Assembly: GCF_000716605.1 (NCBI RefSeq)
Contig: NZ_JNXE01000038.1
Coordinates: 1 to 64,000, forward strand
From: Streptomyces sp. NRRL F-525
Lineage (GTDB): Bacteria > Actinomycetota > Actinomycetes > Streptomycetales > Streptomycetaceae
Length of the DNA: 64,000 nt
Direction of reading: 5' to 3'
Positions 53,496-60,851 of the stretch are shown here, in pieces. A program made the translations under genes and the position numbers. How positions within the stretch are numbered: the first letter of the stretch is position 1; every line of letters starts with the position of its first letter. Below the pieces are notes generated by a model, which was given only the letters and a program-made list of their open reading frames with translations, was not told where the DNA came from and made no database searches.

Positions 53496-53810
53496 GTGTT
53501 CAACCGTATCCGCCGTGCCGTCTCCCACACCAGGGCGCGGTACTTCACCAAGGGCAGGCACCGCCGCCCCTTAACGCCCTCTCCGCCGCCCATTGCTCTG
53601 GCCCTGTCCGCGCCCACGGACGAGCCAACAGTCCTCTTGAGGCGGGGACTTGACTGCGCGAGTCATCGCTACTCGCTCGCGGGCGAGGATGTCGCGTTCG
53701 TCCGCCCGTACGTGCTGGATTTGGAAGGGCGCGTGCGACGGCACCGGGCGGTTGCCGTTGCTTCCCCTCTGCTGGCCGATGCGTGGTCGGCTTCCCTGGC
53801 GGTCCGCTGA
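53496..53810 (+). CDS. Small orphan protein of the element
   Basis: 104-residue basic protein with a Pro-rich linker (RRPLTPSPPPIALALS). The second half, PTVLLRRGLDCASHRYSLAGEDVAFVRPYVLDLEGRVRRHRAVAVAS, looks like a small beta-rich domain. GTG at 53496 has AGGAG upstream; a TTA codon encodes Leu in RRPLTPS. The stop TGA shares one base with the next start (TGATG). Confidence 0.78.
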   Translation: MFNRIRRAVSHTRARYFTKGRHRRPLTPSPPPIALALSAPTDEPTVLLRRGLDCASHRYSLAGEDVAFVRPYVLDLEGRVRRHRAVAVASPLLADAWSASLAVR

Positions 53811-54013
53811 TGCCCTCTCGACGGCACACCCATAGCCCGGACGCCACGGCTGCGCCCTACCGCTCGACCTCCTGCCGCATCCGCACGCACCACGCTTGCG
53901 CTGAGTCCTCTCCGGCTTCGGCACCGGTCGACCTGCCCGTGATCTACGAGGCCTGCGACTGCCCGTGCCACTCGGCGTCCGGCCAGGCCGGGCCTGCGGC
54001 GGTGGCGCAATGA
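53810..54013 (+). CDS. Small Cys-containing orphan protein
   Basis: 67-residue protein with paired Cys residues (SCRIRTHHAC and ACDCPCH), possibly a small zinc or redox site. The start overlaps the previous stop by one base (TGATG) and its own stop overlaps the next start (ATGA), so translation is coupled on both sides. Confidence 0.72.
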   Translation: MPSRRHTHSPDATAAPYRSTSCRIRTHHACAESSPASAPVDLPVIYEACDCPCHSASGQAGPAAVAQ

Positions 54014-54390
54014 GCGACTGGGCGCCAGGCGGCATCCGATATCGAGATCACCGAGAGGCAGAAGCAGGGATGACGGAACAGAACGAACTGAGGCTTCTCC
54101 CCTGGGTAGGGCCGGAGGGTAAGCCGTGCTACCTGAGCACTAACGACCAGGACGGCTACATCTCCCGCATGGCGGACCACATCGAGGCGGTGCAACTCGG
54201 AATGGCATCGGAGCTGTTGGAGCATGCACCTCAAGTACTCGATGACCGGACCGCGGATCGGGGACAACTGAGCCTTCTCGCAGCCCAGTTGGCCGGAGCC
54301 CTGCGAGACGTGCTGCGTGTCGCGACGAGCCGCGGGCGCCAGACAGCGACATCTGAATGCCCTGAGGGGGAACCGCTGTTCGACTCTTGA
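54010..54390 (+). CDS. Small orphan protein of the element
   Basis: 126-residue protein, unknown family. The middle reads ELRLLPWVGPEGKPCYLSTNDQDGYISRMADHIEAVQLGMASELLEHA, followed by a helical stretch (LSLLAAQLAGALRDVLRVA). Similar proteins are, to my memory, common next to GntR repressors and helix-turn-helix genes in Streptomyces accessory DNA. The ATGA overlap couples it to the preceding gene. It closes the four-gene operon. Confidence 0.78.
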   Translation: MSDWAPGGIRYRDHREAEAGMTEQNELRLLPWVGPEGKPCYLSTNDQDGYISRMADHIEAVQLGMASELLEHAPQVLDDRTADRGQLSLLAAQLAGALRDVLRVATSRGRQTATSECPEGEPLFDS

Positions 54391-54462
54391 CAGTGGCTTC
54401 TGGACGGTAGCCATGCGTTGGGAAGAAGGGAGCTTCGGACACGGTTCCGGGCTCCCTTCCTG

Positions 54463-54797
54463 CCTGAGCCGACGAAAGTCAGCCACGAGGGCGAGCGCGT
54501 CGACGGACCAGGCGCGCGTGTGTCTCGCTGCACCACCGACGGCCTCAGCCACGTTGCACAGGTTGTGCCGTTGGCCAGAGCAAGCTCCGCAGGCTGAACC
54601 GGACCATGCTGCACTCACACTTGCAAGATCCTCAACTTGAGAAGCTGCGGGCATTCGAGGCCAGTTCGGGCGCTGACCAGGGTGAACAGTCGGGCTGCCG
54701 CTCTGTCGGACTCGGCGGCTTTCACCGTGGTTCCCGCCGTTCCCCGCTCGATCTGGTGCACTTGTGGTGCGGCCGTAGTGAGTGGCTGCGGCCGCAA
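54463..54797 (-). pseudogene. Decayed fragments, possibly of an HTH regulator
   Basis: The minus-strand frame 54615-54797 contains VHQIERGTAGTTV, which resembles the end of an XRE helix-turn-helix. In another frame, 54463-54557 encodes HTRAWSVDALALVADFRRLR. No continuous gene joins them. A 92-bp stretch at 58810-58901 is about three-quarters identical to 54463-54557 and encodes a related but interrupted peptide. The gap 54391-54846 otherwise holds nothing I recognise. Confidence 0.4.
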
Positions 54798-54846
54798 CCT
54801 TCTGATCCATAGCTCTGTAGAGATCGGTCAGAGAGGGGCATACCGG

Positions 54847-55170
54847 TTACTCGGGAGCGACTGAAGGGGATTGAAGGTCGGAGACGGTTGCTGGGGTTGC
54901 TGTATCCGGTTGCTGTACAGCTGCCGCCGCATCACGGGCGTGGGCGAGGTTGTGGCGGGCGGTGAGGGTGTTGGGGTGGTCGTCGCCCAGGATGCGCTCG
55001 TAGTCGGCCAGGACCCGCTCGCGCAGGTTTAGGGCGTCCTGGACGCGGCCGGCATCGCTGTAGGAGATGGCCAGGTTGTGGCGGGCGGTGAGGGTGTTGG
55101 GGTGGTCGTCGCCCAGGATGCGCTCGTAGTCGGCCAGGACCCGCTCGCGCAGGTCGAGGGCGTCCTGGAC
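54847..55170 (-). pseudogene. Detached 3' part of the STAND-TPR gene
   Basis: This segment continues the TPR reading frame after a 4-bp tandem duplication (GGACGGAC, 55167-55174). It encodes repeats five and six and the natural-looking end AVQQPDTATPATVSDLQSPSVAPE. As read it has no start of its own. Removing one GGAC would join it to the upstream gene. Confidence 0.75.
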
Positions 55171-57229
55171 GGACGCGGCCGGCATCGCTGTAGGAGATGG
55201 CCAGGTTGTTGCGGGCGTCGAGTGTGTCGGGGTGGTCGTCGCCCAGGATGCGCTCCCGGTCGGCCAGGACCCGCTCGCACAGGTTGAGGGCGTCCTGGAC
55301 GCGGCCGGTATTGCTGTAGGAGGCGGCCAGGTTGTGGCGGGCGTCGAGTGTGTCGGGGTGGTCGTCGCCCAGGATGCGCTCGTAGTCGGCCAGGACCCGC
55401 TCGCACAGGTCGAGGGCGTCCTGGACGCGGCCGGCATTGCTGTAGGAGGCGGCGAGGTTGTTGCGGGCGGTGAGGGTGTTGGGGTGGTCGTTGCCCAGGA
55501 TGCGCTCCCGGTCGGCCAGGACCCGCTCGCGCAGGTCGAGGGCGTCCTGGACGCGGCCGGCATCGCTGTAGGAGATGGCCAGGTTGTGGCGGGCGGTGAG
55601 GGTGTTGGGGTGGTCGTCGCCCAGGATGCGCTCCCGGTCGGCCAGGACCCGCTCGCGCAGGTTGAGGGCGTCCTGGACGCGGCCGGCATCGCCGTAGGAG
55701 ACGGCGAGGTTGTTGCGGGCGGAGAGGGTGTCGGGGTGGTCGGGGCCGTGGATGTCGTTGCTGTGGCGAGCGGTTCTCTCGTCGTATGCGATGGCCTGCT
55801 GGTAGAGCCCCGCATCCGTGAGGCTGTCGCTGACCTGGTAGATGCACGGGTGGGTTTGGGGCTGCCACAGGGCCGGGCGGGTGAGCTCGTCGAGATGGAC
55901 CGTGTTGGCGCGCAGGGCGGCGGCCAGTTCCCGTTGCTCGTGGTCGTGGCGGGGCCACAGGCTCAAGATCGCGTCGGCTGCGGTACGGGCCGTGGCCGGG
56001 AGCAGGCCGGACGGGATGGTTTCCCGCACCGCGCGGGCGGTCAGGGCGTGCAGACGGATGGGGGCGGTGGCGGTGTCCTGGGTGATCAGGGCATAGGTGC
56101 GCAGGCATTCCAGCGCACTGCGCACCTCGTCTTCGGTGACGTCCGGGTGGTGGCGGCGCAGCCGGCGGCGCTGTGGTGGGCGTGCGGTGCGCAGATAGCC
56201 GAGGGCTGCGGGAGTGGTCCATGCGGTGGCGGGGTGGCCGAGGGGGTCCATGAGGGAGGCAACCTGCAGCAGGGGGCGGGCCAGATGGGTGGTGTCGGCC
56301 TGCTCGACCGCGTCCAGGGAGATCAGCAGCGAGGCGGTGACGGGTCGTCCGTAGCCCTCGGTGTCGGCGCTGGGCGGGAGCAGATCACCCAGCCGACCGC
56401 TGGCGTCGCGCAGCAGGCTGAGGTAGTCGGGCATCGTGCGCCGGGTGTTGATGAGGTAGGCGGCAGCGTGGCCGAGAGCGAGAGGCAGATCACCGAGTTC
56501 GTCTGCCAGCTCGCCCGCCAGGCCGGGGTCGTGGAGGTGGCCGTGTCCGGCGTCGGTGAGCCGGCGGCGCAGATAGGCGCCCGCCTCGTCCCGCGTGTAG
56601 AGGCCGAGCCGGATCAGGGTCCGGCCCTGGCCGGAGAGCTGGGCATCCTCGCGCCGGGTGGTGGCCAGGACCCAGCCGTTACCCGCACCGCTGTCCGGCC
56701 ACCATCCCTCAAGGAGGGCGGGGTCGGTGAGGTCGTCGAGGACCACCAGCCAGCGTTGCCGTGTCGCCGCCAGCCACTGCATGAACAGCCGTGCCGCCGC
56801 GCCTTCGTCCTCCGGCTCGGCTCCGGAAAGATGTAGTTGCCCGGCTGCTTCCGCGTACGCGGTGATGATCTGGTCCGGGCTGGTGGCTCTCACCCACACC
56901 AGTACGTCCAGACCGGCACCCGTGGTGTGCTCCTGGTCGCGCAGCTGCCGTGCCAGGGACGCCGCCAGCTGGCTCTTGCCCACGCCGCCCGCCCCGGACA
57001 GCACCACGTCACGGCCCTCACGCCGCGCCTCACCAGCCTGGTCCCATACCGCCGTACGCGGCTGAAACGCCGCGGCGAGCCGCGGCACATTCCCCACCCA
57101 CACCGGCCACTGCACCAACGGGCCCGGCACCGGCGGCGGATACACGTGCATGTCCCCCGCCACCTGCGTGACATCACCCTGCGTCCGCGCCTGCTGACCC
57201 GTGCGCCGCCGCCCCGAACGCTCAACCAC
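54932..57229 (-). CDS. STAND NTPase with TPR repeats, 3' end frameshifted
   Basis: 765 residues as read. The N-terminus has the tag GDVTQVAGDMHVYPPPVPGP, then an NB-ARC-like NTPase: Walker A GAGGVGKS (79-86), Walker B RWLVVLDDLTD (159-169) and GDLPLALGHAAAYL (246-259). A winged-helix/linker region follows, then TPR repeats of 42 residues from about 510. After residue 686 a 4-bp duplication shifts the frame and the tail becomes Pro/Arg-rich nonsense to 54932; the true tail is at 54847-55170. STAND proteins signal on ligand binding, and several are antiphage sensors (established for Avs). GTG at 57229 lies eleven bases after the stop of the small membrane gene, so they form an operon. Confidence 0.85.
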   Translation of the reverse strand: MVERSGRRRTGQQARTQGDVTQVAGDMHVYPPPVPGPLVQWPVWVGNVPRLAAAFQPRTAVWDQAGEARREGRDVVLSGAGGVGKSQLAASLARQLRDQEHTTGAGLDVLVWVRATSPDQIITAYAEAAGQLHLSGAEPEDEGAAARLFMQWLAATRQRWLVVLDDLTDPALLEGWWPDSGAGNGWVLATTRREDAQLSGQGRTLIRLGLYTRDEAGAYLRRRLTDAGHGHLHDPGLAGELADELGDLPLALGHAAAYLINTRRTMPDYLSLLRDASGRLGDLLPPSADTEGYGRPVTASLLISLDAVEQADTTHLARPLLQVASLMDPLGHPATAWTTPAALGYLRTARPPQRRRLRRHHPDVTEDEVRSALECLRTYALITQDTATAPIRLHALTARAVRETIPSGLLPATARTAADAILSLWPRHDHEQRELAAALRANTVHLDELTRPALWQPQTHPCIYQVSDSLTDAGLYQQAIAYDERTARHSNDIHGPDHPDTLSARNNLAVSYGDAGRVQDALNLRERVLADRERILGDDHPNTLTARHNLAISYSDAGRVQDALDLRERVLADRERILGNDHPNTLTARNNLAASYSNAGRVQDALDLCERVLADYERILGDDHPDTLDARHNLAASYSNTGRVQDALNLCERVLADRERILGDDHPDTLDARNNLAISYSDAGRVRPGRPRPARAGPGRLRAHPGRRPPQHPHRPPQPGHLLQRCRPRPGRPKPARAGPGRLRAHPGRRPPQHPHRPPQPRPRP
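54946..55730. repeat. Six near-identical 126-bp TPR-coding repeats
   Basis: Each unit encodes the 42-residue TPR pattern starting GRVQDALxLxERVLADxERI. The units differ at only a few bases, so they were amplified recently or are kept alike by recombination. The second unit counting from the gene's 3' end carries the GGAC duplication. Confidence 0.92.
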
Positions 57230-57240
57230 CGCCGGCCCCC

Positions 57241-57609
57241 TCAGGCCCGGTCCCCGCCGACCTGGTCGACGTCACCGCCGCCACGCCCCTTCTGACGGAT
57301 GCTCTCCCGCATCGGACGACGCCCGGCCCTGCCGGCCGCACCGTCGCTTCCCGCGGTCTGCCTGATGTTCCCCTTCGCGCGTGCCGACTGCCGCACTATG
57401 CGCTCCGCCCCACCGCCGGCGGGTGCGCTGGCCTGGGAGGCCCACCAGCCCAGCGCGGCCAGCACCCCGGCCGCAACCACACCACCGACCGGGCCGATCA
57501 CCTCCCACGGGTCATGCCCACCCGAAGACAGCACTGCCCACGGCACAGCCACGACAAAGAACGCCGCCACCGAGGCCACCACCGCCACCACCCACCGCAG
57601 CACCGCCAT
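57241..57609 (-). CDS. Small membrane protein paired with the STAND NTPase
   Basis: 122-residue protein with two predicted membrane spans (VVAVVASVAAFFVVAVPWAVL and IGPVGGVVAAGVLAALGWWAS). The cytoplasmic tail has repeats of a short pattern: GNIRQTAGSDG, ESIRQKGRGG and GDVDQVGGD. The same pattern (GDVTQVAGD) opens the STAND protein encoded eleven bases downstream, so the two may meet through these stretches (inference). ATG at 57609 begins MAVLRWVV; the longer open frame upstream is not supported. Confidence 0.75.
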   Translation of the reverse strand: MAVLRWVVAVVASVAAFFVVAVPWAVLSSGGHDPWEVIGPVGGVVAAGVLAALGWWASQASAPAGGGAERIVRQSARAKGNIRQTAGSDGAAGRAGRRPMRESIRQKGRGGGDVDQVGGDRA

Positions 57610-58053
57610 ACCCCACCCCCGTCCGAACCGGTCAACACACCTGAAACCACCCATGGTTGCACCTACCACGCCACCGGAACCCACCCACCGGGAAATTGAC
57701 GACCGGACCATGCGCAGCCGTTGATCAGCCGTCCAGACACGCAAGCAGCGACAGGGCTGACCAGCAACACGCTTTCCAACTGTGGTGGTGTCCCTTGGGG
57801 CTCCGTGCAAGGGCGTTCATCTGGGTTCATGGGCGGTCCGGCTCGCTGTTCCACCGGTCTTGTGGTCTCGTCTGAACGGTAGTGAACCGGACTGAATGAG
57901 ACGGAAACTGAGACGGGCGGGTGCGGCGTCGGTCGAGCGGCATGTGCTCGTGGTGGGCAGTACTCGCCAGGTCACGACTTGGTAATACCCTCATGGATCC
58001 CTAACACGGGTGTCACGATTTGTTCACTCATCTACGGATCAACGGGGGGTGCC
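57610..58053. other. Intergenic region between divergent cargo genes
   Basis: 444 bases with no convincing gene. GTTCATCTGGGTTCATGGGC near 57818 and GAACGGTAGTGAACCGGA near 57875 are short repeated half-sites that could be operators of the STAND operon or of the DUF4236-like gene. Confidence 0.4.
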
Positions 58054-58575
58054 ATGGCTAGGCGAAGAGGCGTGAGCACATCGATCAATCTGGGGGGCGG
58101 TGTCCGGGTCCGGCTCGGCACCAAGTCTTCAAGTGTCAGCATGGGTGGCAAGAACGGCCGAGTGACCTTGAACAGCAAGGGTCGGAGAACAACGACGCTT
58201 CGAGCCGGCGGGGTGTCCGTGACGTCGGCGAGTACGTCCGTCAAGCGGAAGCAGAAGCAGGGCGCCACATCGCCACGCCCTGCGGCGTCAGCAACTCGTT
58301 CGGCGAGACTCGGTCCTCTGGTAGCACCGCGGCGGTCTATCGCGAACGGCTGGGTGGCCTGCGATGAGAGAGCGATCGTCGTGCATCGGGCAGGCCAGGA
58401 CGACGTTCGGATCCCTGTTGTTCAAGTCACACAGGTGTGGCTAGAGGGGAAGAACCTTGCCCTGAAGGCGCAGGGCCATGACCCGCTGTATCTGCAACTG
58501 ACGACACTTCTCACTTCGTGGGATATGCGCTTCGTGAACGCGGTGGCCAAGGCAGCTGGCTTGCGCCCGAGTTGA
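58054..58575 (+). CDS. DUF4236-like protein
   Basis: 173-residue basic protein. Residues 8-55 follow the DUF4236 pattern (INLGGGVRVRLGTKSSSVSMGG, NGRVTLNSKGRRTTTLRAGG), a short glycine-rich beta module of unknown function often found at the N-terminus of bacterial proteins. A Lys/Arg/Ser/Thr linker leads to a small PH-like beta domain (WVACDERAIVVHRAGQDDVRIPVVQVTQVWLEGKNLALKAQG). ATG at 58054 has GGGGGGT upstream. It is separate from its neighbours and lies in element cargo. Confidence 0.75.
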   Translation: MARRRGVSTSINLGGGVRVRLGTKSSSVSMGGKNGRVTLNSKGRRTTTLRAGGVSVTSASTSVKRKQKQGATSPRPAASATRSARLGPLVAPRRSIANGWVACDERAIVVHRAGQDDVRIPVVQVTQVWLEGKNLALKAQGHDPLYLQLTTLLTSWDMRFVNAVAKAAGLRPS

Positions 58576-59142
58576 AATACGGGACGCCAGTACATCGTCG
58601 GGTTGCCTGGGACATCAGCTTGGGAAGCCGCAGTCTTCTGGGCGCTATTACCGTACTGACCTGCGGTGGAACTGGGCTCCGGCCCATGGCGGTCTGTGGT
58701 CAACTCCCCGTTGATCCCCGTGAGTCCCCGCAGGTTCTGGCACGCGAATGGCACGCCTGTTGTCCTCGTCGTCCCCGAACTGCCGGGCCCTGGACCTTGG
58801 ACGTCTGAGCCTCAGCCGACGAACGTCAACCACGATGGTGGGTCGTCGAACGATCAGGCGCGCGTGTCAGAGCAACCACCACTGGGCCTCAGCCACGCTG
58901 CCCGATAATGTCCGTGAGAGCAAGCCGCACCGCCAGAGGCGGGATGGTGGGCCGTCGGGCGATGACTTCTTCGTCCCGAAGTAACTTGGGTGAGGACGGT
59001 GCCTTGGGCTGCTGTGCCCCTCAACTCGGTCCGAAAGGAAACGGCCGGTCAGAACGTTACAGATAGCGGGCTGGGTCAGCCCAGCCCACGGGTAGCCCAT
59101 TGCCGCGGTATCAGCGCCCGTCCGACGGGGAATACCCGGTTA
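58576..59142. other. Decayed intergenic DNA with duplicated fragments
   Basis: No intact gene is seen. 58713-58758 resembles 52280-52325 beside the tRNA, and 58810-58901 resembles 54463-54557. The peptide HARLIVRRPTIVVDVRRLR in the second fragment is a broken relative of that encoded in the first. It may be the remnant edge of an older insertion. Confidence 0.45.
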
Positions 59143-60294
59143 TCATCCCCCCAACAGCGTTACCAGCGCACCTGTAATAGCACCCGAAATTGCACCACCT
59201 GCTGTAGCGAAAGAAATTAGGCGATTGTCCAGGCGTGATTCTACCTGGTTGCTGACACTCTCCAGTCGTGAAAGGTCGATAGACTCGATCACCTTTACTT
59301 CGTCCGAGTAGTCCATCTCAAAAATTGGCATAGAGGATCCCTCGGAGACTTCGTCTGAGAAATCGTTCTTGAGCTCGCTCCACCTACGCATCATGACTTC
59401 GATTCCAGTCATGCATACCCATGTCTGGGCAGAAAGGGATCGGACCTCTCTACGCCACCCACGGTTACCCCAGCGCATTTTGATCCGTTTGCGAATTGGG
59501 GCCGCAGATGCTTCAACGTGGGCAGAGTAGTGCGACAGCAGGTGGGAAGCTCGCCCCCATGCCTCAGCTTCTAGGTCGATGATCCGCCGCCCCAAATTCT
59601 TTTGTCGGGCGAAAATAAGTGACGTGCGCCCGAAAGTGTAGAAGAGATCAAAAAGAACGCCTTCTGGCTCATCACTTACGGGGGCTGTGATGTTTACTGT
59701 GGTCCGGTCTACGCTCTCGACCTTGCAGTCATTTGCGTCTTCCAATTGCCTCACGATGAGATCAGAGTGCATGAAGACATTCGTGCACGCGGGAGAGCAC
59801 GCCTGATTGAACGCCCCAAGTCCGATTGCTTCGCAAGCTTGCTCAAGCACCTGCATCACAATTTGCCCACCCGACTGCGGGATGCTCGTCGCCTCGTGGC
59901 GCCAGAGCACCATAACGACGACGCCATCCCAGGCGATCCAATAAGTATCCGTCGGGATATCGTCCGCGTGATGATGTTTCGGTTGGTTCTTTATCGGCAC
60001 CACGATCTTAAATAGAAGTGGGCGATCAAGCTGCACGGCCCGCAGAGCGTCGGAGCCGTGCATAACTGCATTCGAATTAGAGTTTTCAGAATTCGGATAG
60101 ACAGCGAGATGGCTACAGAAATCTGTGTTCAACCTTGGCTGCTTGACCCACTGCACTCTCGGATCGTCCTGGAGGGCTCCTTTCAGATCGTTAGCGTATT
60201 CGTCGAATTCCTTCTTTTCTGGAGAGAGGAGGAAAATAGTTCCAATCCGGCAGAGGAAGGTGTCGCTATTTTCCGGCGCATTAGGATTCGTCAT
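59143..60294 (-). CDS. Orphan cargo protein with C-terminal glycine-zipper membrane segment
   Basis: 383-residue protein that I cannot assign. Base composition is visibly richer in A and T than the rest of the window, indicating acquisition from elsewhere. The N-terminal half has mixed alpha/beta character (FLCRIGTIFLLSPEKKEFDEYANDLKGAL; PLLFKIVVPIKNQPKHHH; YWIAWDGVVVMVLWRHEAT). The middle is helical and basic. The last 20 residues, after a predicted coil (LSRLESVSNQVESRLDNR), form a small-residue membrane segment, AGGAISGAITGALVTLLGG, of the glycine-zipper type. An ATG at 60294 fits MTNPNAPENSD; AAGGG is 12 bases upstream. A membrane-acting effector is one possibility, not shown. Confidence 0.75.
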   Translation of the reverse strand: MTNPNAPENSDTFLCRIGTIFLLSPEKKEFDEYANDLKGALQDDPRVQWVKQPRLNTDFCSHLAVYPNSENSNSNAVMHGSDALRAVQLDRPLLFKIVVPIKNQPKHHHADDIPTDTYWIAWDGVVVMVLWRHEATSIPQSGGQIVMQVLEQACEAIGLGAFNQACSPACTNVFMHSDLIVRQLEDANDCKVESVDRTTVNITAPVSDEPEGVLFDLFYTFGRTSLIFARQKNLGRRIIDLEAEAWGRASHLLSHYSAHVEASAAPIRKRIKMRWGNRGWRREVRSLSAQTWVCMTGIEVMMRRWSELKNDFSDEVSEGSSMPIFEMDYSDEVKVIESIDLSRLESVSNQVESRLDNRLISFATAGGAISGAITGALVTLLGG

Positions 60295-60422
60295 TGATTT
60301 ACCCAACCCTTGTAAGTCAGAAGAGTGCAAGCACTGGGGAGATCATAGAGCGAGGTGACGTCTGGAGTTGGCTGTTTCTGGCGGGTAACTTGAGCGTGAG
60401 GTCGGTGTAGCGACTTTGGCCG

Positions 60423-60541
60423 GGAGCTGCTTTGGCGCGAGTGATCATGGCTCCGTAACCTTCCGGTGCATCGGGCAGTCTGTGGACCGGCCTGTTAAAG
60501 CACGACGTTGGGGCCATGATCACTCGCGCCAAAGCAGCTCC
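60423..60541. repeat. Perfect 29-bp inverted repeat with 61-base loop
   Basis: GGAGCTGCTTTGGCGCGAG opens the left arm (60423-60451), which includes GTGATCATGGC. The right arm (60513-60541) is its exact reverse complement. The 119-base unit is flanked by non-coding DNA and contains no gene. It resembles a MITE or an insertion-sequence remnant, or a hairpin terminator. Confidence 0.85.
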
Positions 60542-60613
60542 GTAAAGCCGCGGAGCTGACCGCCCCAGCAACGGCATGCCCCATCTTTGGCATCAGGCGA
60601 CTGATTGCCATGA

Positions 60614-60688
60614 GCGCGGCCCGGGCGCCGGCCGGGCTGGAGCGGGGCGGAGACAGGAGCGCAGGCCCGGCCGGGGGTCGGGCCGCGC
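60614..60688. repeat. GC-rich inverted repeat upstream of the Pif-like gene
   Basis: Arms of 24 bases (60614-60637 and 60665-60688) match at 21 positions, e.g. GCGCGGCCCG at the outer ends and CCGGCCGGGC inside. The loop is 27 bases. It would form a very stable stem. Confidence 0.78.
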
Positions 60689-60767
60689 GCGGGGAGCGGA
60701 GCGAGCCGCCTTGATGAAGTAGGGAAAGTTCTACCGCGCTCTGATTGATCGTCTTGGATGTTCGAGA

Positions 60768-60807
60768 CCTACTCACGTCAGTAGGCACGCCGCTACGCTT
60801 GCGTAGC
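60768..60807. promoter_or_regulatory. Operator-like palindromes before the Pif-like gene
   Basis: CCTACTcacgtcAGTAGG (60768-60785) shares its outer half-sites with the palindrome at 62969-62990. A perfect hairpin GCTACGC TT GCGTAGC follows at 60792-60807. The start codon is 45 bases further on. Confidence 0.6.
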
Positions 60808-60851
60808 TGCACCCAACGAACACCCAACGACGGCAGGAGAGTGCTCACCGG

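Noticed and set aside
54946..55730. CRISPR or minisatellite in non-coding DNA
   Set aside because: The 126-bp periodicity encodes a regular 42-residue TPR unit in frame, so it is coding.
60317..60577. 86-codon minus-strand frame over the 29-bp inverted repeat
   Set aside because: It simply translates both repeat arms; no start signal and no family.
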